64,000 bases of DNA from Typha latifolia (taxonomy: Eukaryota > Streptophyta > Magnoliopsida > Poales > Typhaceae), in NCBI GenBank assembly GCA_019914945.1, contig CM034104.1, positions 560,501-624,500 of the forward strand, given 5' to 3'. Every line of letters begins with the position of its first letter. The first letter of the stretch is position 1. Below the pieces are notes generated by a model that was given only the letters and a program-made list of their open reading frames with translations, had not been told where the DNA came from and ran no database searches. The translations under genes and the position numbers were made by a program. This document shows positions 47,482 through 57,464 of the stretch, one piece after another.

Positions 47482-48712
47482 GTTTTATTTCTTTTCCTAT
47501 GCACATGACAATCAGTGAGTAATTGAATGAGGGACAGAGAACCAAAGTTTTAATGCTGTTTCGCAAGTTGATGCTGTACGTTGACATTCCCCACAAGCAC
47601 TGAAGATGTTGGAAACTTAAGATATCTTATAGCAAATTGGTTTCAGTAATAACAGATAAATTCAATAAATAATTTTGGGCTAATTAAAATCGATTTATCC
47701 TCTCTCGACTTTATTTCGTATAGGAGACTCGTGAAGGATTTATTACTTCATGCCGGATTCGAAACCAACAAGGTAATGTGAAGAGATTCCAACACTTTTT
47801 TTTACCATTGTTTTCCTATCTTAATGGGTTTTGTTTTGAACTGTCTTGTAGTCCAATCCATACTATTTTGGGAGGATTTGAGAGGTTCCATCGGTACAGA
47901 TCGATAATGGTCTCTCCTTTTTCTATTTTTTTATCATATATTTTGTTCTGGAGTTTACTAGCTAGGGTTGGATTGTTCTGAAATCTTGGGTTTTAGCATT
48001 TTCCTGTTTACAAGATGCCATTTTGGTGATAAGTTTGGTTGTTTGGGTTCTTCTATCGAGGATATTATTATCTTTTGCATAGTATAGGGGGCTTGCTCTG
48101 TTCTAGGATTAATTTGGTTTCCTATAGGAAGATTTATTGAACGCTTCCTTTTGTTATAGCCTTTTTATTTCCAAGTAAAAGTTAATAGGAAAACTATTTT
48201 ATTTGTATTCATTGAAGACGGTTTGATACACAAATTAAGAAGAAAAAAAATAGGACTTTCCGTCTTAGTTCTTGAGGGGAAGTCCGTAGGCATAAATTTT
48301 ATTCATAGAACTTGCCTCTAAATTTTAAGTAATTTATGTAGGCACAATCTTTTATGTAATTTTCCTCTATATTTTCTTTAAAAGCTGCTGTGAATGTTTG
48401 CTGATTAATGATACACCATGAAGCTGGGCATAATCTCATCCACATCAAATTCTTCAAAGCTCTAGCTTTACTAGCATTACATGCTTGCTGCAAACTACAG
48501 CAAACCAGTATATTCAGATCAGCTCTTCACTTTCTTCAGATTATCTCGAGCTAAATAGTTCGAGAAGATATACTCGTAATAGATCATCAGCAGAGAAGCA
48601 AGCTTGTACATACTTGTGCACACTTAGTATGACAATCTGAACTTCTGCCAACAAGCAAGGAAGAGAAAAAATTCCTCAATCGCTGGCCCCTCTGCTCTCC
48701 TGCAACCCACTG

Positions 48713-50653
48713 TCAGCCATCAGTGGGGCATTCAGCTTCATAAATCTTTGTCATAATTGGTTTGAAGATACTCCACAGCTCCTTCATCTTCTTCTTAAAG
48801 TCGACAGTCTGCGCAAGCCTGTTGATTTCCAGCCAACCGACAGCCTGCTCAATAGCATCATCGATCTTCTTCTTGTCTGCAGGACGAAGCTTAGCGACAA
48901 TTTTCTCATCGTCAATTGTGTTCTTCATGTTGTAAGCAATTTCCTCCAATGCATTCCTGGCTTTCACTTTCTTCTTGTACTTTGCATTCTCGGCCCTGTA
49001 CTTCTTGGCCTCCCGCAGCATGTTTTCGATCTCATCCTTGCTCAACCTACTCTTGTCATTGATGGTGCGCAGGTTTCTTTTGCCCGTGTTCTTGTCCTCG
49101 ACAAAGACGTTAAGAATACCATCGCATTCGACGTCGAAGCAGACAGTGATTTGGGGCCCACCCCTAGGAGCAGGAGGAATGCCGGAGAGCTCAAGTTCAC
49201 CTAGAAGGTTATCTCTGGTCCGAGCTCTCTCACCCTCGTAGACCTTGGCCAAGAAACTAGTCTGGTTATCATAGTCTGTGGAGAGTACCATCTCCTTCTT
49301 AGTTGGGATGGTGGTGTTCCTTGGAATAAAAACAGTCATGATCCCTCCCGCAGTTTCCACTCCAAGGGATTGAGGGGTGACATCAAGGAGCAGGAAGTCG
49401 TTGATCTTATCATCTTTATCGCCTTTCAAAATGGCAGCTTGGATGGCGGCACCACAGGCAACAGCCTCATCTGGGTTGATGCTCTTGCATAGCTCCTTGT
49501 CATTGAAGAATTCCTGCAGAAGCTGATGCACCTTGTGAATCCTCGTCGACCCACCAACAAGGACGACGTCATGTATGCTACTCTTGTCCATCTTGGCATC
49601 TCTGAGGCACTTCTCCACAGGCTTCATGCACTTCCGAAACAGGTCTACGCTGAGATTCTCGAACTCAGCTCGGGTGATGGAGGAAGAGAAATCTATATCA
49701 TCATAAAGGTGGTCAATCTCAATTACGGTCTGGGCGGCAGAGGATAGTATCCTCTTTGCCCTTTCGCAAGCAGTCCTCAGCCTCCGCAGAGCCCTGGGGT
49801 TGCTGCTGATATCTTTCTTGTGCCTCCTCGAGAACTCTTTAATGAAATGATCCACCATCCGGTTATCAAACTCCTCGCCACCCAGGTGAGTATCTCCGGC
49901 TGTAGCTCTCACTTCGAAGATGCCTTGTTCCATGGTGACCAGAGACACATCCAAGGTTCCACCGCCAAGATCGAAAATTAACACGTTCTCCTCTTCGAAT
50001 TTTGTGGGCCTCCGGTCGAGGCCGTATGCGATGGCGGCAGCGGTGGCCTCGTTAATGAGCCGCATGACATTTAGACCGGCGATGAATCCGGCATCCTTGC
50101 TGGGCGTTACTGTAGTTGGCGGGAACGGTGATCACCGCATTCGTAACGGTGGTGCCAAGGTAATCCTCTGCAATCTCCTTCACTTTCATGAGAACAATGG
50201 AGGAGATCTCCTCGGCTGCTAATTTCTTCTCCTTACCCTTGTACGTGACCATGATCAAGGGGTTGCCATTAGAGCCTGCTACAACCTTGAATGGCAGTCG
50301 TTTCAAATCTTTCTGTACCGATTCGTCGGAGTAGCGCCTACCGATCAATCGCTTGGAATCTGCATCAAGGAAGTCAGGGAAGAAGGTTATTATTGAGCAA
50401 GAATGGTCCCTAGGGCTTGAAAAGATTGCTTCTTCTAACCGAAGACGGTGTTGGCTGGATTCATCGCAACTTGGTTCTTTGCCGCATCACCGACGAGCAC
50501 CTCAGTGTCGGTAAACGCCACAAAGGAAGGGGTGGTACGATTTCCTTGGTCATCGGTGATGATCTCCACTTTGCCATGCCGCCATATTGCAGCGCAGCAG
50601 TAGGTTGTGCCGAGGTCGATTCCTATAGCCGGTTCCATGCCATCGTCTGCCAT
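48713..50653 (-). pseudogene. HSP70-like gene broken by a small deletion, no EEVD tail
   Basis: Exon 1 (50653-50440) encodes [20 protein letters not shown] through NTVFG and exon 2 starts at 50359 (DSKRLIGRRYSDESVQ); exon 1 length (214 bases) and intron position equal those of the intact HSP70. At about 50099-50101 the frame breaks. VPANYSNAQ should continue to RQATKDAG, but about 11 bases are missing, so the frame ends soon after. The lost frame resumes as an open stretch of over 450 codons ([15 protein letters not shown] through to the stop at 48713). The protein is diverged ([21 protein letters not shown]) and stops at AECPTDG, without the GGMP-like tail or EEVD. One break in an otherwise open gene suggests recent death, a sequencing error, or rescue by splicing. 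I call it a pseudogene. Confidence 0.78.
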
Positions 50654-52559
50654 GGATCAAAATCGAGAGATGGATGGAGCTTGAAGAAGTAAGAGAAAAA
50701 ATCGCTCAATGAACACCTTTATTGGTGAAAGCAACCCGTCGAAGTTGACAATGGTGCACATGATTTCTAACTGCCATCTAGAACAGGTCAACCGTCAGCC
50801 AATGGACGTGCTTGAAGGCTTTGTCATCTCCTCTTTCAATGCGCCGTATAGATTTTATATTTCGTGGTTAAGGGAGACCATTTATGTGTAATCTATTTAG
50901 AAAAGATCTTGAGCAATAAAATAGGTGTAATTTTTACGGCAATATTTTAACAACTCTCTAAAATTTATAATTCTAATCTAACAGCTATAATATCTTATTT
51001 TCTTATCTAATATAAAGTCATATTAGTGAAAAAGATAAAGATTAGATTAGGTACACCTAACATTCAAGTTACAAGTTTTTTTGTTTCATTAAGATTTTTT
51101 GTTTCAATTGTTTCTAGATGTAGGAAGTTGTAATTAGTTGTCTTGATACCATTAGATAGGCCTTCCCGAGGAAAGGGAATCGAGCTTTTTCAATTTCATT
51201 CTAAGATCTATTGGACCAATCTTTGTTTGCATAAGCATTGCGGTGGATTAGACATTATTAATCGGAAAAATATTTAACTATTATTGACTCTTGACCAAGT
51301 GGTGGTGGAAGCTCATAAGCCCGGTTCCCCTCTCATTTGAAGGACTTCATTCTTTATGTTTAAGGATTCACCGCTAGGTGCTCTGCACATTGAGGGCGAT
51401 CCTTAAGATTTCTTTTTCGTTCTCAATTGGAGCCTCCTTCAACCCGAGAAGGGGGGGATCAGATCAACTCTTGGCTCAATAGTTAAAAAGTGGACTCTAC
51501 CATGCATCGTCACTTCCCTCTCACCTCCTAGGCCTCTCTGTAGAAAATGCCTTTTTCTTGAGATGACTCAGAAAGATCGACACCGCTACCATTGTAGAGA
51601 ACGACGAGGTTCGTGTCTTAATCAACGTTCTTCTCCTCTCACCAATTCTGGGGCATCGTTCTTTAGCATTTCTTAGCTTTAGGGGTCTGTTCCTTTAGAT
51701 CCCTCAACTCTATCGCTACTTCTGCGGGATTCCTTGAATGCGGAATGGGCTCCTACTAGTCTGTGGAAGCTTTTTTGTAGCTTAAAATTATGCTTCTCAT
51801 TCTATTAAATTTAGTGATAATTTCACATTGACTCATGAATTGTTACTGTTTTTCAGGTATGCTTGTTGCTCTTCTTTATTAACTATATACCTAATTTAAG
51901 AAATAATTATACAAACCTCTGTAAATAATTTTTTGATTCAGGGGTATATATATAGTTAAAAAAAAAAGTTCAGCGAGCGAATATAATAAATGATAATAAT
52001 TTAAGAGATTTAAGTAAAATTATTTTTTAAAGTTATTCATTATATTTTATTATTCACATTTAAAAATAATACGTACTTTCAAACTCTTTTTATCTTCTTG
52101 AATGTAAGATTATAAGTCTCAAACCTTAGTTAATGTAAAACTATCATAATACTTTCATTTAAATATATGTTTATGGTAAAAAAGATTTTATCATCTTTAA
52201 AATATGGATAGAAACTTCATATAATTCATACTTTCTGCGCTAGTTTAAATAAAAAAATTAATAATTTTTTCTTAGTCTAGACTACGGTGGAATAAAATAA
52301 TACAAATAAAATTTCATCGCGGAAGAACTGATAACAATCATTCATACAGTGGTGAGGTAATTTGAAGTTTACAACACATTAAAATGGACGAACCAAGAAA
52401 GTCGTCAATGTGAGACGTAAAAAAAAAGAAAAAGAAAATCAAAACAGCCAGAGTAAAGCTGACAGGAGTCAGCTTGTTATTGTGAAAGAAGTGGCTGGAA
52501 GAAAGTCCATCTGATTCACCATCGATCAGATAATTATTATGCTTTTAAAGAGACATACA
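50654..52559. other. Intergenic region between two HSP70-derived loci
   Basis: The promoter of the broken HSP70-like gene, including a block duplicated upstream of the chimeric ORF (listed separately), followed by AT-rich DNA. The stretch 51100-51800 is less AT-rich but has no recognisable frame or RNA gene. Confidence 0.55.
50765..50905. repeat. Duplicated promoter block, copy 1
   Basis: The sequence ctagaacaggtcaaccg, followed by gcttgaaggctttg and a gtggttaagggagaccattt block, matches 54195-54345 in order and orientation. It lies upstream of the broken HSP70-like gene, as its partner lies upstream of the chimeric ORF. The two loci are therefore duplicates that include their promoters. Confidence 0.8.
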
Positions 52560-53855
52560 TCAGCCAAAATATCTACGCCACAGCTTCTTCCCTTGATCGT
52601 AACTGAACTCAAACAATTTTATAATCATCTTACTTGCCTGTTCTCCTCCACGACTGTGTGTTGAGCCAACTTCCTCACGCCTCCTCGCCCTCGGTTCTTC
52701 ATTGTTATACTCCTCCTCCGCCTCGCGCCTCCACCTGGCCCTCGGCTCTTCGTTATAGTAGCCCTCGTCGTCCTCCACCTCGCGCCTCCACCTGGCTCTC
52801 GGCTCTTCGTGATAGTAGCCCTCGTCGTCCTCCACCTCGCGCCTCCACCTGGCCCTCGGATCTTCGTTATAGTAGCCCTCGTCCTCCTCCGCCTCGCGCC
52901 TCCACCTGGCCCTCGGATCTTCATTATAGTAGCCCTCGTCCTCCTCCGCCTCGCGCCTCCACCTGGCCCTCGGCTCTTCGTTATAGTTGCCCTCGTCGTC
53001 CTCCGCTTCGCGCCTCCACCTGGCCCTCGGCTCTTCGTTATAGTAGCCCTCGTCGTCCTCCACCTCGCGCCTCCACCTGGCCCTCGGCTCTTCGTGATAG
53101 TAGCCCTCGTCCTCTTCTGCCTCGCGCCTCCACCTGGCCCTCGGCTCTTCGTGATAGTAGCCCTCGTCCTCTTCTGCCTCGCGCCTCCACCTGGCTCTCG
53201 GATCTTCGTTATAGTACTCCTTCTCCGCCTCGCGCCCCCACCTAGCCCTCGGCTCTTCATCATAGTAGCCCTTGGCTCTCCGCCTGGCCTGCTCAGCGTT
53301 GCGCCTCTGTCTGGCCTCTTCCTCCGCTTGACGTCTCCACCAGGCCTGCTCCTCCTCGCGCCTCTGCCTGGCCTCGTCCTCCTGGCGCCTCCGCCTGGCC
53401 TCCGCTGTCTCGAACGCGGGCCGCCTCTCTTCTTTGGAATTCGCTCGCTTTCTCTTGTCCTCTTGCAGCATAATTTCGATCTCATCCTTGCTCCTCTTGT
53501 AATTGATGGTGATTTTTAGACCACCGGTCTTGTCCTCAGCAGAGGAGACGTTAAGAAAACCGTTGCAAGCGATGTCGAAGAGAACTGCGATCTTGGGCAC
53601 ACCCGCCTTAATATTATGTGCAAAACCATATAAAAAACCATAGAGCTCAAATGCACATAGAAGATTGGTATTCCTGTCGGGCGATCTACAACTTCCCTCT
53701 CTCTCGTAGACCATGATCGGAAGACTTTTCTGGTTATCATAGTCTGTGGTGAATACATGCTCCTTCGTAGTGGGAATGGCGGTGTTCTTTGGAATAATTA
53801 CAGTCATGATCCCTTCTCCAGACTGCACACAAACGCATCCTGCCGTACTGACCAT
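52560..53855 (-). CDS. HSP70-derived chimeric ORF with 57-bp repeats
   Basis: One open frame of 431 codons. Residues about 15-125 match an HSP70 substrate-binding beta-domain (EGIMTVIIPKNTAIPTTKEH; VPKIAVLFDIACNGFLNVSS; YKRSKDEIEIMLQEDKRKRA), with small insertions. The helical lid is replaced by an Arg/Glu-rich helix-prone stretch (about 135-205). About eleven repeats of EEPRARWRREAEEDEGYYN-type follow, then a short tail ending YDQGKKLWRRYFG. The ATPase domain is absent. An HSP70 N-terminal remnant lies just upstream in another frame (53848-53931), so this ORF would start at a new ATG (53855) or be reached by a shift. A TATA box at 54011-54017 is intact. It could be a young chimeric gene or a decaying copy whose repeats keep all frames open. 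The reading frame is certain; expression is not. Confidence 0.55.
   Translation of the reverse strand: MVSTAGCVCVQSGEGIMTVIIPKNTAIPTTKEHVFTTDYDNQKSLPIMVYEREGSCRSPDRNTNLLCAFELYGFLYGFAHNIKAGVPKIAVLFDIACNGFLNVSSAEDKTGGLKITINYKRSKDEIEIMLQEDKRKRANSKEERRPAFETAEARRRRQEDEARQRREEEQAWWRRQAEEEARQRRNAEQARRRAKGYYDEEPRARWGREAEKEYYNEDPRARWRREAEEDEGYYHEEPRARWRREAEEDEGYYHEEPRARWRREVEDDEGYYNEEPRARWRREAEDDEGNYNEEPRARWRREAEEDEGYYNEDPRARWRREAEEDEGYYNEDPRARWRREVEDDEGYYHEEPRARWRREVEDDEGYYNEEPRARWRREAEEEYNNEEPRARRREEVGSTHSRGGEQASKMIIKLFEFSYDQGKKLWRRYFG
52680..53272. repeat. Coding minisatellite, 57-bp unit, about 10-11 copies
   Basis: The unit on the plus strand begins ctcgcgcctccacctggccc and has a period of 57 bases (19 codons). 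The central eight copies are complete and over 90% alike by eye; copies at both ends are shorter. Changes between copies mostly alter the minus-strand amino acids (E/D, H/N, A/V). Because 57 is a multiple of three, other frames are open as well, including long plus-strand frames. Confidence 0.93.
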
Positions 53856-53931
53856 CCTGCCCTACTGCAATTCGGCAGTTGGTTGTCCCGAGGTCGACTC
53901 CGATAGCCTGGGCTTTGCCATGGCCTGCCAT
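53848..53931 (-). pseudogene. HSP70 N-terminal remnant
   Basis: Starts ATG and encodes MAGHGKAQAIGVDLGTTNCR and a few further residues, clearly the first strand and phosphate loop of an HSP70 ATPase domain. It then passes into the substrate-domain frame with about 400 codons missing and the frame changed. It overlaps the start of the chimeric ORF. It shows the parent was a full HSP70 similar to the gene at 48713-50653. Confidence 0.8.
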
Positions 53932-54010
53932 GGATTAAAGCCAGAGATGGGTGGAGCTTGAAGAAGTGAGAGACAGATCGTTCAAGTCCTTTGCTCTCAC
54001 AACAGACACC

Positions 54011-54017
54011 TTATATA
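54011..54017 (-). promoter_or_regulatory. TATA box of the chimeric HSP70-derived locus
   Basis: Minus-strand TATATAA, within CCTATATAAGG, lies about 80 bases before the remnant's ATG. The matching place upstream of the broken copy (about 50716-50725) reads CAATAAAGG on the minus strand. The duplicate with the intact frame thus has the better TATA sequence. Confidence 0.6.
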
Positions 54018-54194
54018 GGGAAGTGGTGGCCGGCCGTTGCACATGGTTTCTGTGAGGATATGAGTACTCTCAGCTTGAAACTAAGAGACTTCTTCCTTGT
54101 ATTAATAACAAATTTGTAAGGAGGTTATTATTTTATAAATTAAGAGTTGGTATAACAAATCCTAATCATGTATATGTGAGATTTGCTACACTAT

Positions 54195-54345
54195 CAATTT
54201 CCAATTGTCAACTAGAACAGGTCAACCGCCAATGAACAAGCTTGAAGACTTTACGATTGTCTATTTTAACGAGCTGGTCTACACTTCATTATTCATGGTT
54301 AAGGGAAGCCATTTATTTGTAATCTATATTATATCTAGAAAAAGT
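54195..54345. repeat. Duplicated promoter block, copy 2
   Basis: Partner of 50765-50905. It contains ctagaacaggtcaaccgcc, aagcttgaagactttacg, atggttaagggaagccattt and tttgtaatctat. A partial third echo (attgtcaactaaaccagatc) lies at about 54510-54540, so the block may have been copied more than once locally. Confidence 0.78.
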
Positions 54346-54495
54346 CGTAGGCCATTTATTTATAATCTAGACTTGAAAATTGTTGTTATGTGCTTGATGT
54401 TGATGACTTTTTCTTTGCTCTTTTTTCCCTTGTTTGCAGAGGGTACGTAATATCCTGCCCGAGTGTAGTCGTAGGGATATGCAGTCGTCACTCAT

Positions 54496-54573
54496 CTCTA
54501 TATATTCTTTTAATTGTCAACTAAACCAGATCAACCGAAGTTCTTAAGAAAAATTATAGAAGAATATATAGAG
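54496..54573. repeat. Inverted repeat, 14-bp perfect arms
   Basis: CTCTATATATTCTT at 54496-54509 is the exact reverse complement of 54560-54573, with a 50-base loop. GTCGT/ACGAC strings outside the arms extend the symmetry loosely. It could form a hairpin or be a fragment of a small foldback element; no function is evident. Confidence 0.75.
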
Positions 54574-55833
54574 ACGACAAGTTTTTAAGCGGGGACGTAA
54601 TGCCTTCCTCCTTGAGATACTGTGTGCTTGGTGTTGATGGTTTCTCTAGTGGATGATTCCTTTATCTTGCTTGTGTTTCATTGCCTGAGATTGCCAGTAA
54701 TATATATGGTTAATCGAATCTAGTCTAACAAAAGCTAAACTCAGAATACAAATAAATCGAATATAAGTAAGATTTAGCACGCTCGTGTTTGGTTCGATGT
54801 AGCTGATATATGTTATTATATAATTAATAGATGATTACTTATTAAGCACGTTTAGCTTAGGGATGCACGAGTTAATCGAGATGAGCTGTAAAACACCAAC
54901 TGAGCCAAGCGCTAAATTAATGAGCTTGACATAGCATGTATTATTAACCCATTAATAGTTTTTAAGTTTTTAGTTCCACCGGTTAACCAGTGTTGATATA
55001 AGACCCAATTTTTTTTTATAGATATTATAAGCTATAACCTGATAATTAAACTTAAAGTAATCCCTGTTCTCTCATTATCTATGTTAGGTAAGGTCTACTT
55101 TTTCATCAAGGAATTCTGTCAGTAGTATATATATCTCCTGTTCAGTCTCATTTTGTCTTATAAATAATTTTCCCGTCACATGGAAAACCGAAGGCAATCA
55201 GTAATCCTCATAAGTATGAATGTTGCATTAGACCATGGCTACAATATTCTAAGAGCTCGGAATTCATAGACTATAAAATATATTCAAATTTATAACTATC
55301 CTTGCATCATCGAACGATGAATATGGAATACGCTTATGCTACTTGACTAGTTGGGCTTTCCACTGCGGTGGAATCCAAGCCAAGCCCAACAGTGTATTAA
55401 ACTTTGCGCACGCGGTAACTCCTTAATCTTTTTAAAAAATTTCCTGCCATCTTTCTTACTATTTATTCTTTTTAATCTTGATAGCTTTAACCTTTCTCTT
55501 CTTTTCACGTCCCACTCGCACAAACCTTTGTACTTGCTTGTCTTATATCAGACAAACTCATCAGAGACCACACTCCACTGCTGCACTCACATCCTCATGC
55601 ACCACACACCACAGTACCTTTTTTATTCAAATTTCAACGTACGCAACTCCAACAACAGTTCCTTTTTTTTTATTTTTTATTTATTTCAATGTACTCCGAA
55701 ATCTCCATTAAACACCACACGATAGAAAGTAAGTTTCGACTTACAGCTGGGACCAAAGACTAGATAGCATTCGTTTAACATTTAGGATTTAGAAGTAGAC
55801 TAACAAAAACTAACATTAATACTAAAGCAGACC

Positions 55834-56586
55834 CTAGTGGCAAAAGATGACCTTGAGCTCACGCGGGGCGGTGCACTCGTGCGTGAGAGAGGGGCTGTCG
55901 TGTGCGTACGTGAACGCCTGGGGGCACGCACGCTTGAAGAACTCCGAGTACTTCGACGCCCGGCACGTGCGAGGGCTGTTGTACATGTTCCGGCAGCACA
56001 GCTCATCCGTGCCGAACGCCGCACACCCACTCTTGCACCCGACCACTTGGCCCCGCCCGGCCGGGGCCCGCAGCTGGAGGACGTCCGGACACGTCGCGGT
56101 CAGGTCGACGCGGCAGCCGAGGACGGGGCACGTGCCGCGGCCCTCGTGAGGGGTGACGGTCATACCGACGTTGAAGCCGTCGACGAGGCTGACGCCGTAG
56201 GAGGTGAGGTCGAGGTGGCCGCCGTGGTGGAGGGAGAGCTGGGCGAGGGTGGCGGGGGAGGCGCCTCCGAGGCCACCGCACTGGAGGCGGCCCCCGCAGT
56301 CGCCAGTTGCGCAGTGGAGGGCGCCACCGGCAGGAGTGCAGCCGGTGCGGGCCCAGATGCGGCCGGACCAGTGGGAGGTGGGGGCTGGGAAGGAGCGGTG
56401 GGAGAGGGTGCGGAGCTCGAAACCGCCGCCCTCGAGGACGCCGTGCCCAGAGTTGGCCTGGATGGCCGGCCACACCGTGAAAGGGCAGTTGTTGACCACG
56501 GTCAACGTCATGGGCGGGTACTGACCGAAGGCCAGTGACATCATCGCAAGTATGGAGAAGGCAAAGACGAAGGTAGAAGACGCCAT
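55834..56586 (-). CDS. Thaumatin-like protein (PR-5 family)
   Basis: Intronless gene of 250 residues. A signal peptide (MASSTFVFAFSILAMMSLAF) is probably cut after residue 21, giving a secreted protein. The mature part has the family's sixteen cysteines, all present and in the usual order, and the motifs VVNNCPFTVWP, SGRIWARTGC, TGDCGG, VSLVDGFNVGM and YSEFFKRACPQAFTYAHD. PR-5 proteins are compact, secreted defence proteins, often antifungal or glucan-binding. Two of the five residues that normally form the charged cleft look replaced: Gln at 116, where Glu is usual, and Gly at 131, where Asp is usual; Asp 136 and Asp 194 remain. A TATA box lies about 40 bases before the ATG. Base composition is very GC-rich, as in many monocot intronless genes. 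The identity is secure; the altered cleft makes the activity uncertain. Confidence 0.95.
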   Translation of the reverse strand: MASSTFVFAFSILAMMSLAFGQYPPMTLTVVNNCPFTVWPAIQANSGHGVLEGGGFELRTLSHRSFPAPTSHWSGRIWARTGCTPAGGALHCATGDCGGRLQCGGLGGASPATLAQLSLHHGGHLDLTSYGVSLVDGFNVGMTVTPHEGRGTCPVLGCRVDLTATCPDVLQLRAPAGRGQVVGCKSGCAAFGTDELCCRNMYNSPRTCRASKYSEFFKRACPQAFTYAHDSPSLTHECTAPRELKVIFCH

Positions 56587-57464
56587 GGCTGGGTTGATTT
56601 CTTAGGGAAGTGAAGGGAGGGGGATCTATATAGACTGGCTGATAGCGGTATGCTGTTCTGGCGGAGGACTTTAAGTTGGGTTGGGTTGTATAGGGCGTGC
56701 TCGTATCTCGAGGTTTGAGAAAGCGTGGCTATAATTGTTAGTATTTTTTTGTCTGCCATAGTCCTTTGCTTTTGGACTATCAGTGGTCACATTATAGGCT
56801 CTAAGTTCGAGAGGAATCGAAGCATGATCCAATCGTCCAATAAGTTATAATTAAGCTTAATCCTACTTTGCTTCTTTGCTAGCACATTTAATACTCAAGT
56901 TTCAATGAATAGAATAGATTATACTATGGCCGAACCAAGAAAGCCATCAGCGTAAAAGAGGAGAAAAAGGAAACGCAGTAAAGCCGACAGGGGTAAAGGT
57001 AGCTGCTAGCTATCACGAAAAACACGACTGCTTGGATGGTAGTGGCAGGAGATAAGAACAGTGAATCAGTTTAAAGAAAAAGTATATAAATAATAATAAT
57101 AATAATAATAAAAGCGAAGCAAGAAGGCCTTCTGATCCACTGTCACGTGGTTTCCAGTTCTCATTTCTGACCCTTGTCTGCAAGGTTCCTGAACTTTCCT
57201 TCTTACATCTCTTCTAGACTTTTCTTCTTTAGAAGCCCAAGCCCAACATTCATTTCAATTCTCCAGCCCGGCTTATATTGTATTATCGGGTCGGTTTTGC
57301 TAAGATTTTGATCCGGTTTCCCCTACATGGCATGGCGGGTATCGGGTGGGAATGCTGATCCCAATTTGAATTCAAATCACTTCTCCCTTCTCTTCTTCCC
57401 TAGGCTCCAATCCCTGCGCCGACGCGAAGCGGGAACAGTCGCGCTTTATCTGTATCTCTCGCTA
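56587..57464. other. Promoter region of the thaumatin-like gene
   Basis: AT-rich with a TAA triplet run at about 57092-57112. The right part (57230-57464) is GC-richer and looks like a leader for a rightward transcript. No other gene seen. Confidence 0.55.
56627..56632 (-). promoter_or_regulatory. TATA box of the thaumatin-like gene
   Basis: TATATA within agtctatatagatcc on the minus strand, about 40 bases upstream of the ATG. The spacing implies a very short 5' leader. Confidence 0.6.

Larger units (their letters stand above)
53932..55833. other. Intergenic region between chimeric ORF and thaumatin-like gene
   Basis: Holds the chimeric locus promoter, the second copy of the duplicated promoter block, a probable insertion of about 150 bases (about 54051-54203), a short hairpin (54496-54573) and AT-rich DNA. 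A GAGC/TCGA-rich stretch at 54690-54970 looks like a degenerate repeat. No protein gene was recognised. Confidence 0.55.

Noticed and set aside
52634..53519. Long plus-strand ORFs (about 200-236 codons) opposite the minisatellite
   Set aside because: A repeat whose period is a multiple of three keeps all frames open. These lack any match outside the repeat, while the minus frame continues into an HSP70 domain.
55837..56538. A 233-codon plus-strand ORF opposite the thaumatin-like gene
   Set aside because: It is the antisense of a GC-rich intronless gene, has no family resemblance, and the thaumatin-like frame explains the region fully.
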